NCBI GenBank assembly: GCA_025765615.1
Contig: JAIVFJ010000089.1
Coordinates: forward strand, 1 to 64,000
DNA length: 64,000 bases
Reading direction: 5' to 3'
From: Zopfochytrium polystomum
Taxonomy: Eukaryota > Chytridiomycota > Chytridiomycetes > Chytridiales > Chytridiaceae
Shown here in pieces: positions 11,097-21,552 of this stretch. The first letter of the stretch is position 1; each line of letters starts with the position of its first letter. The position numbers and the translations under genes are program-made. The notes beneath the pieces are model-generated. The model worked only from the letters and a program-made list of their open reading frames with translations. It was not told the origin of the DNA and ran no database searches.

Positions 11097-12703
11097 ATGG
11101 CGTCCAGCGAGATCAAAATTTTCACCGGCAACTCGCACGTGGAGTTTGCGAGGAGCGTCGCTTCGTTGAGTGTTGCTGAGTGACTGGCCGACTGAGGAGG
11201 GAGGGGTGTTTGTGTTATCCTCGTTCCAATCTCTTCTCCCCCACCCTTCAATGTTGGTTTTGCTTTTGTTGCCCGCACGTCGACCCCTTCCACGTTCTCT
11301 TCCCCCGCTCAACCCCCAACCCTCCCTCCCTCCCACAAAGGCCGTGCTGTTCTCTGACATTTTTCGAACCCCCCCTTTTCCTCGACGCTCAGCCGACTCG
11401 GCCTGGAGCTTGCAAAGTGCGTCGTTCTCAAATACTCGAATCAGGAAACGTCCGTCACGATCGGCGAATCAGGTACGCTGCCCGTACGACTGTTCTTTCT
11501 TTTCCTCTTTCGATCGTCTGGCTTTGCGGCTAGAGGGAGGCTGTGGTTATGACGACAATCTAATCTGACTCGTGACTGTGATCAACAAAAAAAACCGGAC
11601 TACGTATAATCTGCCCCTCTTGCGCATACACACGCACGCACACACGAACCCGTTCCGGAAACGACGACGATGCGTGGCCGCCAGTTCGCGATGAGGATGT
11701 CTTCATCATCCAGTCCGGCTGCGGCGAGATCAACGACAGTTTGATGGAGCTGCTCATCATGATCAACGCCTGCAAAACGGCCTCGGCTCGCCGCATCACC
11801 GCCGTCATACCCTGCTTTCCGTACGCCCGCGCCGACAAGAAGGACAAATCCCGCGCCCCGATCACTGCAAAGCTTGTCGCAAACATGCTGACCGTTGCCG
11901 GCGCAAATCACGTCATCACGATGGATCTTCACGCCAGCCAGATCCAGGGCTTCTTCAACATTCCCGTCGACAACCTCTACGCGGAACCCAGCACGCTCAG
12001 GTACATCAAGGAGAACATTTACAACTATAAGGACGTGATCATCGTCTCGCCGGACGCTGGCGGCGCAAAGCGGTAAGACGGAGATTCCAAGGAGGGGGGG
12101 GAGAGGGGAAGGCCCAGAAGTTGCCATCGGCTCTTCCTTTTGGTCGCCCCGTACACAACTTAGTTCCTTCGTCCCCATTGCAGTGCCACCGCGATCGCCG
12201 ACAAGCTGGACGTTGACTTTGCGCTCATCCACAAGGAGCGGAAACGGGCCAACGAAGTTTCGCGGATGGTGCTCGTCGGCGACGTTCGGGGCCGACCGTG
12301 CGTGCTTGTCGACGACATGGCGGACACTTGCGGCACGCTGGGGCTCGCGGCAAAGACGCTCATCGACAACGGCGCGACCGCGGTCTACGCCATTGTCACG
12401 CACGGCGTCCTGTCTGGCAAGGCGATTTCTGTCATCAACTCGTCGCAGCTGACAAAAGTCATTGTGGTGAGTCGTTGGGAATTGGAGACCCCCTCCTTGG
12501 GGAGCATCTGGTCCCTGGGTGCATGTCCTGACGGAGAAACTGACGCTCCCAACCCCCTTTTTTGCTCTTTCCAGACAAACACCATCCCGCACTCTGACAA
12601 GAAGCTGCTCTGCCCAAAGCTGGACACAATAGACGTGTCCGCGACCTTTGCAGAGGCCATTCGACGAACACACAACGGCGAATCCGTGTCGTGGCTGTTT
12701 TGA
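11097..12703 (+). CDS. PRS: ribose-phosphate pyrophosphokinase (PRPP synthetase)
   Basis: This enzyme makes 5-phosphoribosyl-1-pyrophosphate from ribose 5-phosphate and ATP for purine, pyrimidine, His, Trp and NAD synthesis. Five exons join in phase (11097-11179, 11393-11472, 11685-12072, 12184-12466, 12575-12703) and give 320 residues, the usual length of the family. Landmarks are the N-terminal [43 protein letters not shown] and the flexible loop [29 protein letters not shown] and the PRPP-binding loop [12 protein letters not shown] follow, and the C-terminus is WLF. The first intron, about 210 nt, contains C/T-rich sequence. The protein is closest to the classical PRPS1/2-like isoform, without the long inserts seen in some yeast Prs subunits. 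Confidence 0.96.
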
Positions 12704-13316
12704 GCGTGCGCCCCGAGTAAAAGGAAGAACGAACAAGCTTATTTCCTTTTTTTTTGAGGGTGGGTGTAGTGTGCCCTCGCGTGTTGGCTATGAGTTTTCC
12801 TGGTTCTGTGACTGGAGTTGTGGGGTTGGGGGGCGAGAGAAAGGTGTTGGGGTTTTTTGGTGGGAGGGTATTTTATCCCCGTGTACCCTAGGTTCCCCCA
12901 TGGTCCCCCTTGTGTTCGAGCATGCTTTTTTCTCTGCTTCCTTTTTTTTTCGGTTTTTTTCGGTTTTTTCGGGCGTTGGCCCGCATCCTCGCCCCCCCCT
13001 CGACTCCCCCACCCAAAACATCCCCCTGTTCTCCCCTACAATCCTTTATTTTCATCGTGCACGCCTTTTTTTTTTCTTTTTTTATCTTTGGTTCGCTCCC
13101 TTTTTTCTTTTCCCTCGCCTTATTTTTTTGTTTAAACATGTGGAGCCTTCTTTGCGCCTCCGATCCACCCCTTGCCCACGCCAACTCCCGCCGCCTTGTC
13201 AAAGTCCCGAATCCGGGGGGGAGTGAAGACACTTGACGCCCAGAGGACCCTCTGATCATTCGCTTGCCGGTCGTGCGCAGTACAGTGAAACACGCGTTTA
13301 ATTCCAATCAGGCGAC

Positions 13317-13377
<61 letters not shown>

Positions 13378-13717
13378 AAGAAGCCGACCAATAAAAGAGG
13401 AGCTAAGAGGAAAGAGTGAGAACAAAAGGGAGGGGTAAAGAGGGAAGAGGGAGCCCATTTTCTTCCCCCGAAACGATGGGTGGGGACAATGGAATACCTT
13501 CTAGATCACCCCTCACACCAAAACAACTCGAAACAAAACAAACAAAGAAGGAAAAAGCACCTCCCCCCTAAATCGCCCCGCTGTTCATCGACTATAGGAA
13601 AACGTAAACTAGCTCCCACACACCCACTCCGCCACACCTCCAAAGAAAAAAGAAGCAAAAAAGGAAGAGAACCCCTTCCCCTCCCAAAAAAAAAAAAAAA
13701 AAAAAAAAAATTAAAAA
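12704..13717. other. convergent intergenic spacer
   Basis: This is the shared 3' side of the PRPP synthetase gene (plus) and the Sec14 gene (minus). It is T-rich and homopolymer-rich with a GA microsatellite at 13321-13373 and an A run at 13686-13710. No coding segment is recognised. Confidence 0.55.
13321..13373. repeat. (GA)n microsatellite
   Basis: About 26 GA units lie in the convergent spacer between two genes. Confidence 0.95.
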
Positions 13718-14883
13718 TCACTTCTTCACGTGTCTATCAAACTCGAGCCCGCCGAGCCCGTACAAGGTCTCCATCCTCTCAAACTCCTTTTTCGGGTACC
13801 CCGCGACGGAGCCGTCGTTCCAGGGCCCAATGTCGGAGGACTCGCAGCCGCCGGGGCAATTGCACGCGCCGCCTAGGAAGGCGGGGAGGTTTTCGGCGTC
13901 GACCGTCTCGAGGAGCTTGTCGGCGTAGTTGGCGCCGAGGAGGTTGATCTTGTTCACGGTCACCTCGTCGAGGAGTGGTTTTACGAGGGTCCACACTGTG
14001 TGAGGGGCATTTTTTTTTTTTTGGGGGGGGGGGAGGGAGAGTTGGCATTGGGTTTAGGTTGGAGGAAAAGGGGAGCGGGCGTCGGAGGAGGAAATGGTTG
14101 GGTGATGTGTTATGAGGGGGTGGGTGTGGAATGACGGCATGAACATAAAGATTGGTTTTTTTGCGCATATTGGAATCACGGAATGAGATTGAGAAACAAG
14201 GGGCTTTTTGCAAAGAGAAGGCAAGCCTTACCGCCTGTGAACAGCATGGGAGCGTTAATGATGTACATCTTGCCGAGCATCTCGGGGTAGTGGTTCTGCG
14301 CGTATCCCGAGACTTTCTGGACGAGGCTGTAGACGCTCGAAAACTGCGACAGAGAAACTCCCTTGAGGTCCATGATCACGCAGCTCTGCTCCAGGTGCCG
14401 CCCAGCCTTTTCCGAGCACGCCTTGAGACGGTACTCGACCAGCTTCTCGTACTCGTAAATGTGATTCCGGAGCATGCGCTCGTCGGTGGTGACGGTGAAG
14501 AGCTGCTTGACGTCCAGCAGGCCGATCTGCTCAATGTAGAGGGGTCGCCCGATCTTGTCGACCTTGTGGTAGAAGCGCGGGTAAAACTTTTTGACGATGG
14601 GGTACTCGGGGAACTCAAAGTCGCTCAGGATCGTGTTGGTGCCAAACTCTTTGCGCCAGTTGATCGTGTCGGTCCACATCTTCAGGGCCAGCGGGATCTG
14701 GAATTTGCGGGCACGGAGGAAACGCAGGAGGATGTGGTCGTCGTGGATCGCAGGGTCGTACAGGCCTCCGATCGTTGTGAGGGTGCTTTTGAACTCCACA
14801 AGGATCTTCTCCTCCTCGGGCGTTAGATAGCCGAGGCGACCTTGTAGGTTCTCCATACTGTTGTATAACGGAGCCCCGGACAT
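13718..14883 (-). CDS. Sec14-like CRAL-TRIO phosphatidylinositol transfer protein
   Basis: Two exons, 14883-14232 and 13995-13718, join in phase 1 and give 309 residues, close to yeast Sec14 (about 304). The CRAL-TRIO N-terminal domain has [15 protein letters not shown]. The lipid-binding domain has the series [44 protein letters not shown] and, across the intron, [13 protein letters not shown]. The C-terminus keeps [15 protein letters not shown], matching the Sec14 LP.E.GG.C.C motif. Proteins of this type exchange phosphatidylinositol and phosphatidylcholine and support Golgi lipid signalling. The identity of the ligand is inferred from family membership. The intron (about 236 nt) contains a T run followed by a G run. 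Confidence 0.93.
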
Positions 14884-15616
14884 GGTGGGCAGGGGACGTG
14901 GGTGGGAGGGGAGGGATGACCAGACTGAAATTTGTTGAAAATTGATCAGAGACGCCGGTGGGCGTCAGCAACGATAACGATTTCCGTACTGGCGGTACTC
15001 CGGCCTTTTTGCAAGCGAAAGGACAGACCTAGAAAGAATGCTAGCAGCGCCGAAAGTGTCGCTCGAAGGCTCCGGGCAGGGCTGGAAAGGAGATCTGCTG
15101 GAGAGAAAGGTTGAGTTTTTGGAGGGAGGCGAAGTAGGAAAGGGAAGAGGTTGCCGAACGCGGTGATCGTCGCAAAGGAAGGGCGGCGAGCGGCGAGTAG
15201 TTGCTCCTCCGCATCGCTCACGGTTCTCACGTTGAGAAAGTCATCGGGCGAGCGAACGTCAAGGAAAAACAAGACCGTTCAACCACAAGGTAGATGTCCC
15301 TTGCCGTCTGTCGTTACTCCTGCTGGCGCAGGCTCCAACCATCCATCGATCAGAGCTCTCTCGCCGTTCTTTCTACGAACCATATCTGCGCAGCGCGAAG
15401 CCCCACCAGTAGTTGCCACCTCTCTTCTGGCCGGCTTCTCCCTTTGACCGTGGCTGTCTTCTTGGGACACTCACACACGACCCACTCTCGTTAAACGTAC
15501 CTTGATAAGTCCGTCTGTTCGAACCGCCTGCAAACCTTTTTTTGGGTCCCCTCTTTTTTTTTCAATTTTCCTTTTGTTCTTATTCACTCCTCTCTCGGCC
15601 TTTGCAGGGTCGTCGT
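14884..15616. other. intergenic spacer
   Basis: This lies between the Sec14 gene start (minus) and the MGM101 stop (minus). No conserved protein segment is seen in any frame. It probably contains the Sec14 promoter and the MGM101 3' UTR. Confidence 0.5.
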
Positions 15617-16811
15617 TCAACCCTTCTTCATCCACTTCTTCCCGATCGGCCTAACAAAATGCTGCGCCCTCAGCTTGTTCACGACGGCCGGGTCCCAGAG
15701 CTCCGTCGCCACACCGAGGTCCTTGCAGCACCGTACCTGCCCAGTCGTGGTGCGTGACGACGTATGTTCAGTATGGGCAGAAAAAGCAACTCCCCAATCC
15801 GAGCGACACGAATAGGCAACGTTTCCCCCCAAGAAAAAACTTAAAAGACTCACCATCGCTGCGTACCGACACCGTCTCTCGATCTCCGCCGCCCCGCCGT
15901 CGCCACTCGTCTCAACAACGGCTGCCGCCACATCGCCAATGGCCTCCGACACAAACCGGCCGTCCACATACAGCGCGTAGGACCGGTAATGGACACGGCC
16001 CGAAGGAGACTGAAGCGGAGGCGTCACCGGCTCCAAGCGCCACGATTCTACGGGTTTGGAGGAGGGAAATACCAAAAAGCAGTTAAACGAAAGGTCAGTC
16101 GCTTTGGTTGGGCAGTTGGAAGCTTTGCAAACGAAAGTCCCGCAATGCTTTTTCCCCATATTTTCCCCAAGCAAACCACCAACCTCCAAACGCGTCAGCG
16201 AGTATTTCGAGGTACTTTGCTTCGGAAAGGTACAGCCATCCGCGGTCTTGCAACGCACAGAAATAGAATCAGAACGCCCCCGAGTTTGGTGCGATGAAAG
16301 ATTGTGGAGGGAATAGGGAAAAGAAAAAAATAGGTTGTTGGATGAATGGGTGAGTCCGCGCACCAGGTTCGATCTCGAGGTCCTCGGGCTGCACCGGCTG
16401 AGCGAGGATGCGGCGGACTTCGCGACCGAGGCGGAGATTGGAAGCGCCGCGGTAGCGCTCGGCGTCGCCCGCGAAGCGGGTCGAGTCTCGCAGGGCCGGC
16501 GGCGGCTGCGGTGACGGCGACGACGATGGCGGCGGCGGAGGCGCGGAAGGTGACGGCGATGCAGGCGATTCTGGCGATTTAGGTGGCCCTGTCGCAGAGG
16601 AAGGGCTGGAATAGAGCGGCGGCGGGGTCGGCGCCATACGCTTCTGGGCAGCAGACGAGGCTGAGGAGGCAGCGGCAGCGGCTGTGGTCGGCTTGGCGGG
16701 GGGTCGTTTGTAGCTCGGCGATGCCGGCACCGTGGGTAGCCAGCGGCGCTGGAGGTGATGGATGAGGGATGCGGACCGTGAGGTGGCTGGGAGAACGGAG
16801 AGGTGCCTCAT
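15617..16811 (-). CDS. MGM101: MGM101-type mitochondrial nucleoid recombinase
   Basis: Four exons (16811-16364, 16246-16184, 16047-15854, 15736-15617) join in phase and give about 274 residues. The chosen ATG gives MRHLSVLPATSRSASLIHHL, an Arg/Ser/Leu-rich start typical of a mitochondrial presequence; an in-frame reading continues upstream. A Pro/Ser/Ala-rich linker precedes the conserved core: VRRILAQPVQPEDLEIEPD, then across intron 1 WLYLSEAKYLEILADAFG. These are followed by YALYVDGRFVSEAIG and the hallmark VRCCKDLGVATELWDP. MGM101 is a Rad52-related single-strand annealing protein needed to maintain and repair mtDNA in fungi. The short exon 2 (63 nt) holds the YLSEAKY motif. The residues matching Mgm101 agree well, so the assignment is secure. 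Confidence 0.92.
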
Positions 16812-17059
16812 ATGGAATTGGACGATTCGTTGTTTGACGTGGTCGGACGAACAAACAGCCAAGGTGCCACCGCCTCGATACGAGTGTTGGTTTCAAACAT
16901 CACGTAAATAGTGCTCATGGAAGCTAATAACTCCCTGTGCTGGACGTTCAATTCCACAAGCAAGCACTGTTCTGAGTTCGCCGATTGTTCTTTCTTTTGG
17001 TTTTTTACGATCCCCTTTTTTTCGCTACAGATTTTGAGGTGTAACACAGAGTTATCCGC

Positions 17060-18857
17060 TCAGAAAAACACTGGATTCGACGGGAGGTCCTCCGACCAGA
17101 ACGCCCGGTTGACAATCGAGAGCTTGTCTGCCGGCGAGACACTGACAACTCCAAGCTGAACAAGCCGGCGCACGGTCGCGGCTCCCACCACGACCGCAGA
17201 GAACTGACTCACGTCGGCTTTGAGCACCGCGTCGGCCTCGCCCGACTCAAACGCGGCCTCCGCGGCGGCACCCGTCGCCGTGACCTTGGGCTTCCCCTGC
17301 GAAAAGGAGACCAGGACCGGCGGGTTGCGCTCTGGCGTAAAAGTGTCCTTCAGCTTGACGACCAGGCGGAGGCCGTCAACGCCGTTAAAGTCGCGGTCCG
17401 CGAACGCCGCCGAGAAAAGCTTTTCCACGTTCACGACGCGGTACCTAGCGTGCGAAGTCCCGTCAGAAGCCACGCTACATCAAGAAGGCCCTTTTTTTTT
17501 TTGCACCCCTGCTTACATCATTCCCAAAGTCATGGTGCCCCACGCACGCCCCAACGGGCCGCCGGGCGCCATCGGCATGGTGTTTGGCGCAGCGGCGTTC
17601 CTGGTATCCTGCATGATTCTAAATAGCTCCTGCTCCTGCGTCAGCATCTTCACGTATCGCATCTGGTCGTTGTTCACGTGCAAGAACCGACAGAGCGCCG
17701 ACAGCGCCTCGACGGTCTCGTACACGAACGCGCCAATCTCCATGTCGTGGATCAGGAGCGGGCCCTCGGTGGACGCCGTGGTCTTGTAGGACAGGAAGCC
17801 GCGGAGCTCGCCGTCGGCGTCGCGCCAGCCGATCCAGCGGGTCTCGCCGGCGTCCCGCCAAAACGTTTTTTCGACAAGGGCGAGGCTGCGGTGGAGGCAG
17901 CCGTGGGTTTGAGACTGGTAGCGCGCGAGGCACGCGTGCACTTCTTCCGCGTCGGACACGTAGAGCTGCTCGACGGCAGTGGCGGCGCCGTTCTTTGCGT
18001 GCCGGGGGTCGAGGGCGGCGGGGAACTGGGACGGATGGACTATGATTTGCTGCGAGGGGCGTCGTCGCTCCAAAGCCCATCTTCCCGTAAAAATCGGCCC
18101 TGAATTGGTGGAGATAGTGTGAAAATGGGAGCACGGACACATGCATCCTGTCAAGACAATGGCCCCAACCTAAACGGGTACAGCACCGCAAGAGCTTGGT
18201 CCTGTGGATAATCTGAGGTTTAGCGGATTTCAGAAAAATCAGCGCGGCTCACCTTGGCATCGCACTCGCTTAAAAACTTGAGCACAATGTCCTTTCCAAC
18301 CCCTTGCTTTTTGTGCAAGATGTCCGCAGTCACCAAGGTGAGGCCTCCCGCCGGGACCTCCCGACCAAACAACGTCACTTTGTAGTCGATGTGCCCGAAC
18401 GATCCGAGCAGCCCTGGCGTAGGAACGACGTCGTTGGCGGGCTCCCCGGGTTCGGAACTGGGAACGGGGGTGGGTGGGACGGGCTTCTTCTTCTTCGACG
18501 GAGCGGGCTCGTCTTCAAAGACGCCCCAGAAGGTGAAGGTGGGATCCCAGGAGCTCCGAGTGCGAAAGCTTTTCGCCGTCTCGACGTGGCCGTTCTTGAT
18601 GTGCGCCTGCAGTGCCCGCAACAAAGACGAACGAGGAAGTTGGTTGGCAGGCGTCGGGAAGGAAGGGAGGGGCCCAATGCCCTGTGTATCTTCATCCAAG
18701 TTGCCAGATCACACAAACATCCCCCTGACCGACTCACGCGCTGTGCGGGGAACGCCAGCGAGACGCAGGCCGCGATGGCGAGAAAATCGGCCTCCGAGAT
18801 CGCCTTCCGAAAGTGCCGCCCCTTGACGCCGCCGCCGTTGCTGTTGAGGTGCGACAT
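17060..18857 (-). CDS. Eis-like GNAT acetyltransferase with SCP2-type C-terminal domain
   Basis: Five exons fit (18857-18738, 18606-18253, 18201-18170, 18099-17517, 17444-17060), about 490 residues. The N-terminal GNAT domain has FRKAISEADFLAIA, GGLTLVTADILHKKQGVGKDI (the acetyl-CoA loop region) and, across a 70-nt intron, AVLYPFRADFYGKMGFG, a typical Eis-family segment. A second GNAT-like part follows, with ETRWIGWRDADGELRGFLSY. The C-terminus (MYRVVNVEKLFSAAF onward) is SCP2-like. Exon 4 has one base too many: the frame that encodes FYGKMGFGA must shift by +1 at a C4 run (18056-18059) to reach the conserved downstream frame. This is either an assembly indel or a damaged gene. Bacterial Eis acetylates amines; the substrate here is unknown. 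Confidence 0.78.
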
Positions 18858-19228
18858 TGTTGCTCTTCGGCGGACGATGATTCGATCGAGTAAATACTTT
18901 TTTATATTTATTTATTATGTACATGTGCGAAGGGATCGAGAGTCAATCAGTCGGGTTTGAGTTTGCACATGGCCCTCTTCCGAAAGTCCGAGCTGCTGCT
19001 TGTCTTATTGCACATGATCTTTCTCTCTCTGTCTCTCTCTCTCTCGCTCTCAGCTCTCGCCCAAGGTAAATATTCTACTTTTTCCGATTTTCGATTCGCC
19101 CCACAACATAAAAACAAAAAAGAGAAAAAAAAAAAAAAGACATTCATTTTCCCTTTATCGTCTTCAACAAGACAGACACAAAGAGGCACCTACCACCAAA
19201 GAATGTCGTCACGACGGACGGACCCTCA
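18858..19228. other. short intergenic spacer with CT microsatellite
   Basis: This lies between two minus-strand genes. It holds a CT-rich tract at 19019-19052 and an A run at 19126-19139. No coding segment is recognised. Confidence 0.5.
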
Positions 19229-21475
19229 TTAATCTTCCCGCACAAGCGTCACAACCGTCTCGAGGCGCGCCGTGTGCGGAAACATGTCGAACGGTCGGAT
19301 GGACTTGATCCGGTACGGTTTCACATCCAGCATTTTCTCCCGCCGTGGCGGCGACGCACGCTTCTGCCCACCAGACGACGAGGACGACGATCCTTCTGGC
19401 GTGGTCGACGCCGACGACGCCGCCCCCGCCACCACCGCTGCAGCCTCGACCGCCTTTGCCCGGCCCTCTTCGTCAAGCACAATGGTCCTTCCGCCAAAGT
19501 ACAACTGCTGCGGGACCAAACCCGGATCGACGAGCGGACGAGGCAGCACCGACGGCGGCGGCACGCCGGCCTCGGACAAGCTGGCGATGGCGTCGAGGTC
19601 GTTGGCCTGCGTCTCCGGGTTGCACGACACGTAGATCAGCACTTTCGGATTGAGGCGGAGAAGCTGCACGAGGAACGCCCTGTCGCACCCCTTTTCCGAC
19701 GGGTCCACGATCACCGCAACTTCGTGCTTCCGCTCCTCCGAAAGGCCGATCAGCCGCGGGTCGAATATGTCGTCGACGTTGCCGGCGTAGAACTCGGCGT
19801 TGCGCACCCCGTTGTCCATCGCGTTTCGCCGCGCCCACGCAATGGCGAATCGGTCTACTTCGATTCCGATGACGCGGCGAAAGTCGCCGGCGCATTGTAT
19901 CCCAAAGAGACCTGTTCCGCAGTATGTGTCGATGAGCGTGTCGATACCATGAGCGTCGACCGCGTGCTTCTTAAGCTCGGTGCGAACATAGTGCGTCAGG
20001 TGGCCCAAAATCGACCCATTCGACTGGAAAAAGAGATTCGACTCTCCTCGAAAGATCTGACCGTTGACAACATTCGCCACCACGTTGTCCACTGATACCG
20101 CAGAGTTGATCCAGCCTTTTGGGGGCCAGGCTTGGGGCCATGGTTCGCCGTCAGGATCCAAGCCCAGGCGCGACGCAAGTGACGGTGGCTGACTGTCTTG
20201 TTGAGGGTCGATCATTATACTTCTTGCTTTCGATTCTTTTAGCCGCGAGATTAACCTTTCAAGAGTTGCGTTCGAAACCTCTGTTTCTTGTGGCTTCCGA
20301 CCTTGACGTCTTTCCGAAATGTCTTCCGAGTTCGCCAGCTCCCGCCGACCAGCGTTAGTTCCAGGTATCAATGTGTGCACGATTCGCACTGTCGCTTCCC
20401 CACGTGGCTGGGGTCGAACCCCTTGCATACTCTGGCGGACTCTCATGTGTTCCTTGTTGACAGCATCTGTTGCGACTTCGCACCGCTCGATATCAACAAT
20501 CCACTTCATTCTCCCCCGCTCCGAAAACCCGATCCCCTGAAACTCCGACCCTGCTGGCGTCTTCAGGTAGTGCGGTGCGAGCTTTGTTCTAAACCCGAAC
20601 GGCATGGGCGACGGAACGATGGGCTCGATCGGCAGCGCGTCGCCAAGTTTGCTGGGATCTGCATGAAGAGGCCGTGGCAGCAGGCGAAGAAGCTTTGGTC
20701 GGCCGCTAAAGACCTCCTTCAGGTTGGCGACCTTGAAAGCGAGCGCGTCCTTGTACGACAGATGCATTAAAGAGCAGCCGCTGCACGTCGCGTAGTACTT
20801 GCACTGAGGGGTGATTCGCCGAGGACTGGGTTCCACCACCTGGACGAGCTCAGCGAGCGAAATGCCGGGGCCGTTCCAGTACACCTTCGCCGTGACGCGC
20901 TCCCCGACAAGGGTGGTGGGAACGGAGATGAGCCAGCCGTCCTTGCCAACGCAAAGGCCCGCGCCTGAACGCGCGACGCCGACGACGGGGATCGGCTCTG
21001 TCACCTCGTGGAATTCGTAGGGACTCTGCAGGTAACTTGCCGTCTCGGACGTGAGCGCAGACTCCTTGTCGACGGCGTACCGGTAATCGACGTATGGGAA
21101 CCGCGTGACTTCGGGGTGGGTTTCCGCATATGCGGCCAGGATTTCGGCCAAGCGGAAAGGAATGTGCTTCTCGTCTCTTAAAACAGAGCGGAATGAACGC
21201 TGACGTCGTCCAGACTTGGGGCGGTTGGCTTTCGTCGACGAGGCGGGGGCCGATGGCGGCGGATGCGAGGTGGCCGAAGCTGACGACGACCCAGAAAATC
21301 GGCGCGTGAAGTGAAAAGGGCAGCGCGTGGAGAGCGGAGGCTCAGAGCAGAGGTGGCGAAGGGAAGGTGGCGGCCGTCCTGGGAACGGTGAGGATTCTCG
21401 TGAGGTGCAAGACGCGATCGAACCGATCGCGAAGTGCTGAGTTGTGGTTGACGAACCACGGCAACGCTGAAACAT
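19229..21475 (-). CDS. TRM2: tRNA (uracil-5-)-methyltransferase, TRM2/RlmD family
   Basis: One uninterrupted reading frame of about 748 residues from the first in-frame ATG (MFQRCRGSS) to TAA-side end EVVTLV-like TLVRED. The N-terminus is Ser/Arg-rich and could be a targeting sequence. A TRAM-like segment (GAGLCVGKDGWLISVP, GERVTAKVYW) is followed by a Cys cluster CKYYATCSGCSLMHLSY, as in Fe-S-containing RlmD/TRM2 proteins. The methyltransferase domain has FFQSN, the SAM motif DTYCGTGLFGIQC, VDPSEKGC and the catalytic Cys in YVSCNPETQANDL. These are the hallmarks of enzymes forming 5-methyluridine (T54 of tRNA). A Ser/Ala-rich insert of about 50 residues precedes the final KPYRIKSIRPFDMFPHTARL. 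Its stop is about 370 nt past the GNAT gene and its start about 80 nt from the next gene. Confidence 0.93.
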   Translation of the reverse strand: MFQRCRGSSTTTQHFAIGSIASCTSRESSPFPGRPPPSLRHLCSEPPLSTRCPFHFTRRFSGSSSASATSHPPPSAPASSTKANRPKSGRRQRSFRSVLRDEKHIPFRLAEILAAYAETHPEVTRFPYVDYRYAVDKESALTSETASYLQSPYEFHEVTEPIPVVGVARSGAGLCVGKDGWLISVPTTLVGERVTAKVYWNGPGISLAELVQVVEPSPRRITPQCKYYATCSGCSLMHLSYKDALAFKVANLKEVFSGRPKLLRLLPRPLHADPSKLGDALPIEPIVPSPMPFGFRTKLAPHYLKTPAGSEFQGIGFSERGRMKWIVDIERCEVATDAVNKEHMRVRQSMQGVRPQPRGEATVRIVHTLIPGTNAGRRELANSEDISERRQGRKPQETEVSNATLERLISRLKESKARSIMIDPQQDSQPPSLASRLGLDPDGEPWPQAWPPKGWINSAVSVDNVVANVVNGQIFRGESNLFFQSNGSILGHLTHYVRTELKKHAVDAHGIDTLIDTYCGTGLFGIQCAGDFRRVIGIEVDRFAIAWARRNAMDNGVRNAEFYAGNVDDIFDPRLIGLSEERKHEVAVIVDPSEKGCDRAFLVQLLRLNPKVLIYVSCNPETQANDLDAIASLSEAGVPPPSVLPRPLVDPGLVPQQLYFGGRTIVLDEEGRAKAVEAAAVVAGAASSASTTPEGSSSSSSGGQKRASPPRREKMLDVKPYRIKSIRPFDMFPHTARLETVVTLVRED

Positions 21476-21552
21476 GTCGAAGGAGGATGAGGGAGAACGA
21501 CCTCGTGCAAATAAGAAAAAAAAAAACAACACAACGCGATACTGGTTTATTT

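Noticed and set aside
19274..20095. Long open frame on the plus strand opposite TRM2
   Set aside because: Arg/Val-rich shadow of the GC-rich methyltransferase frame, with no conserved motifs.
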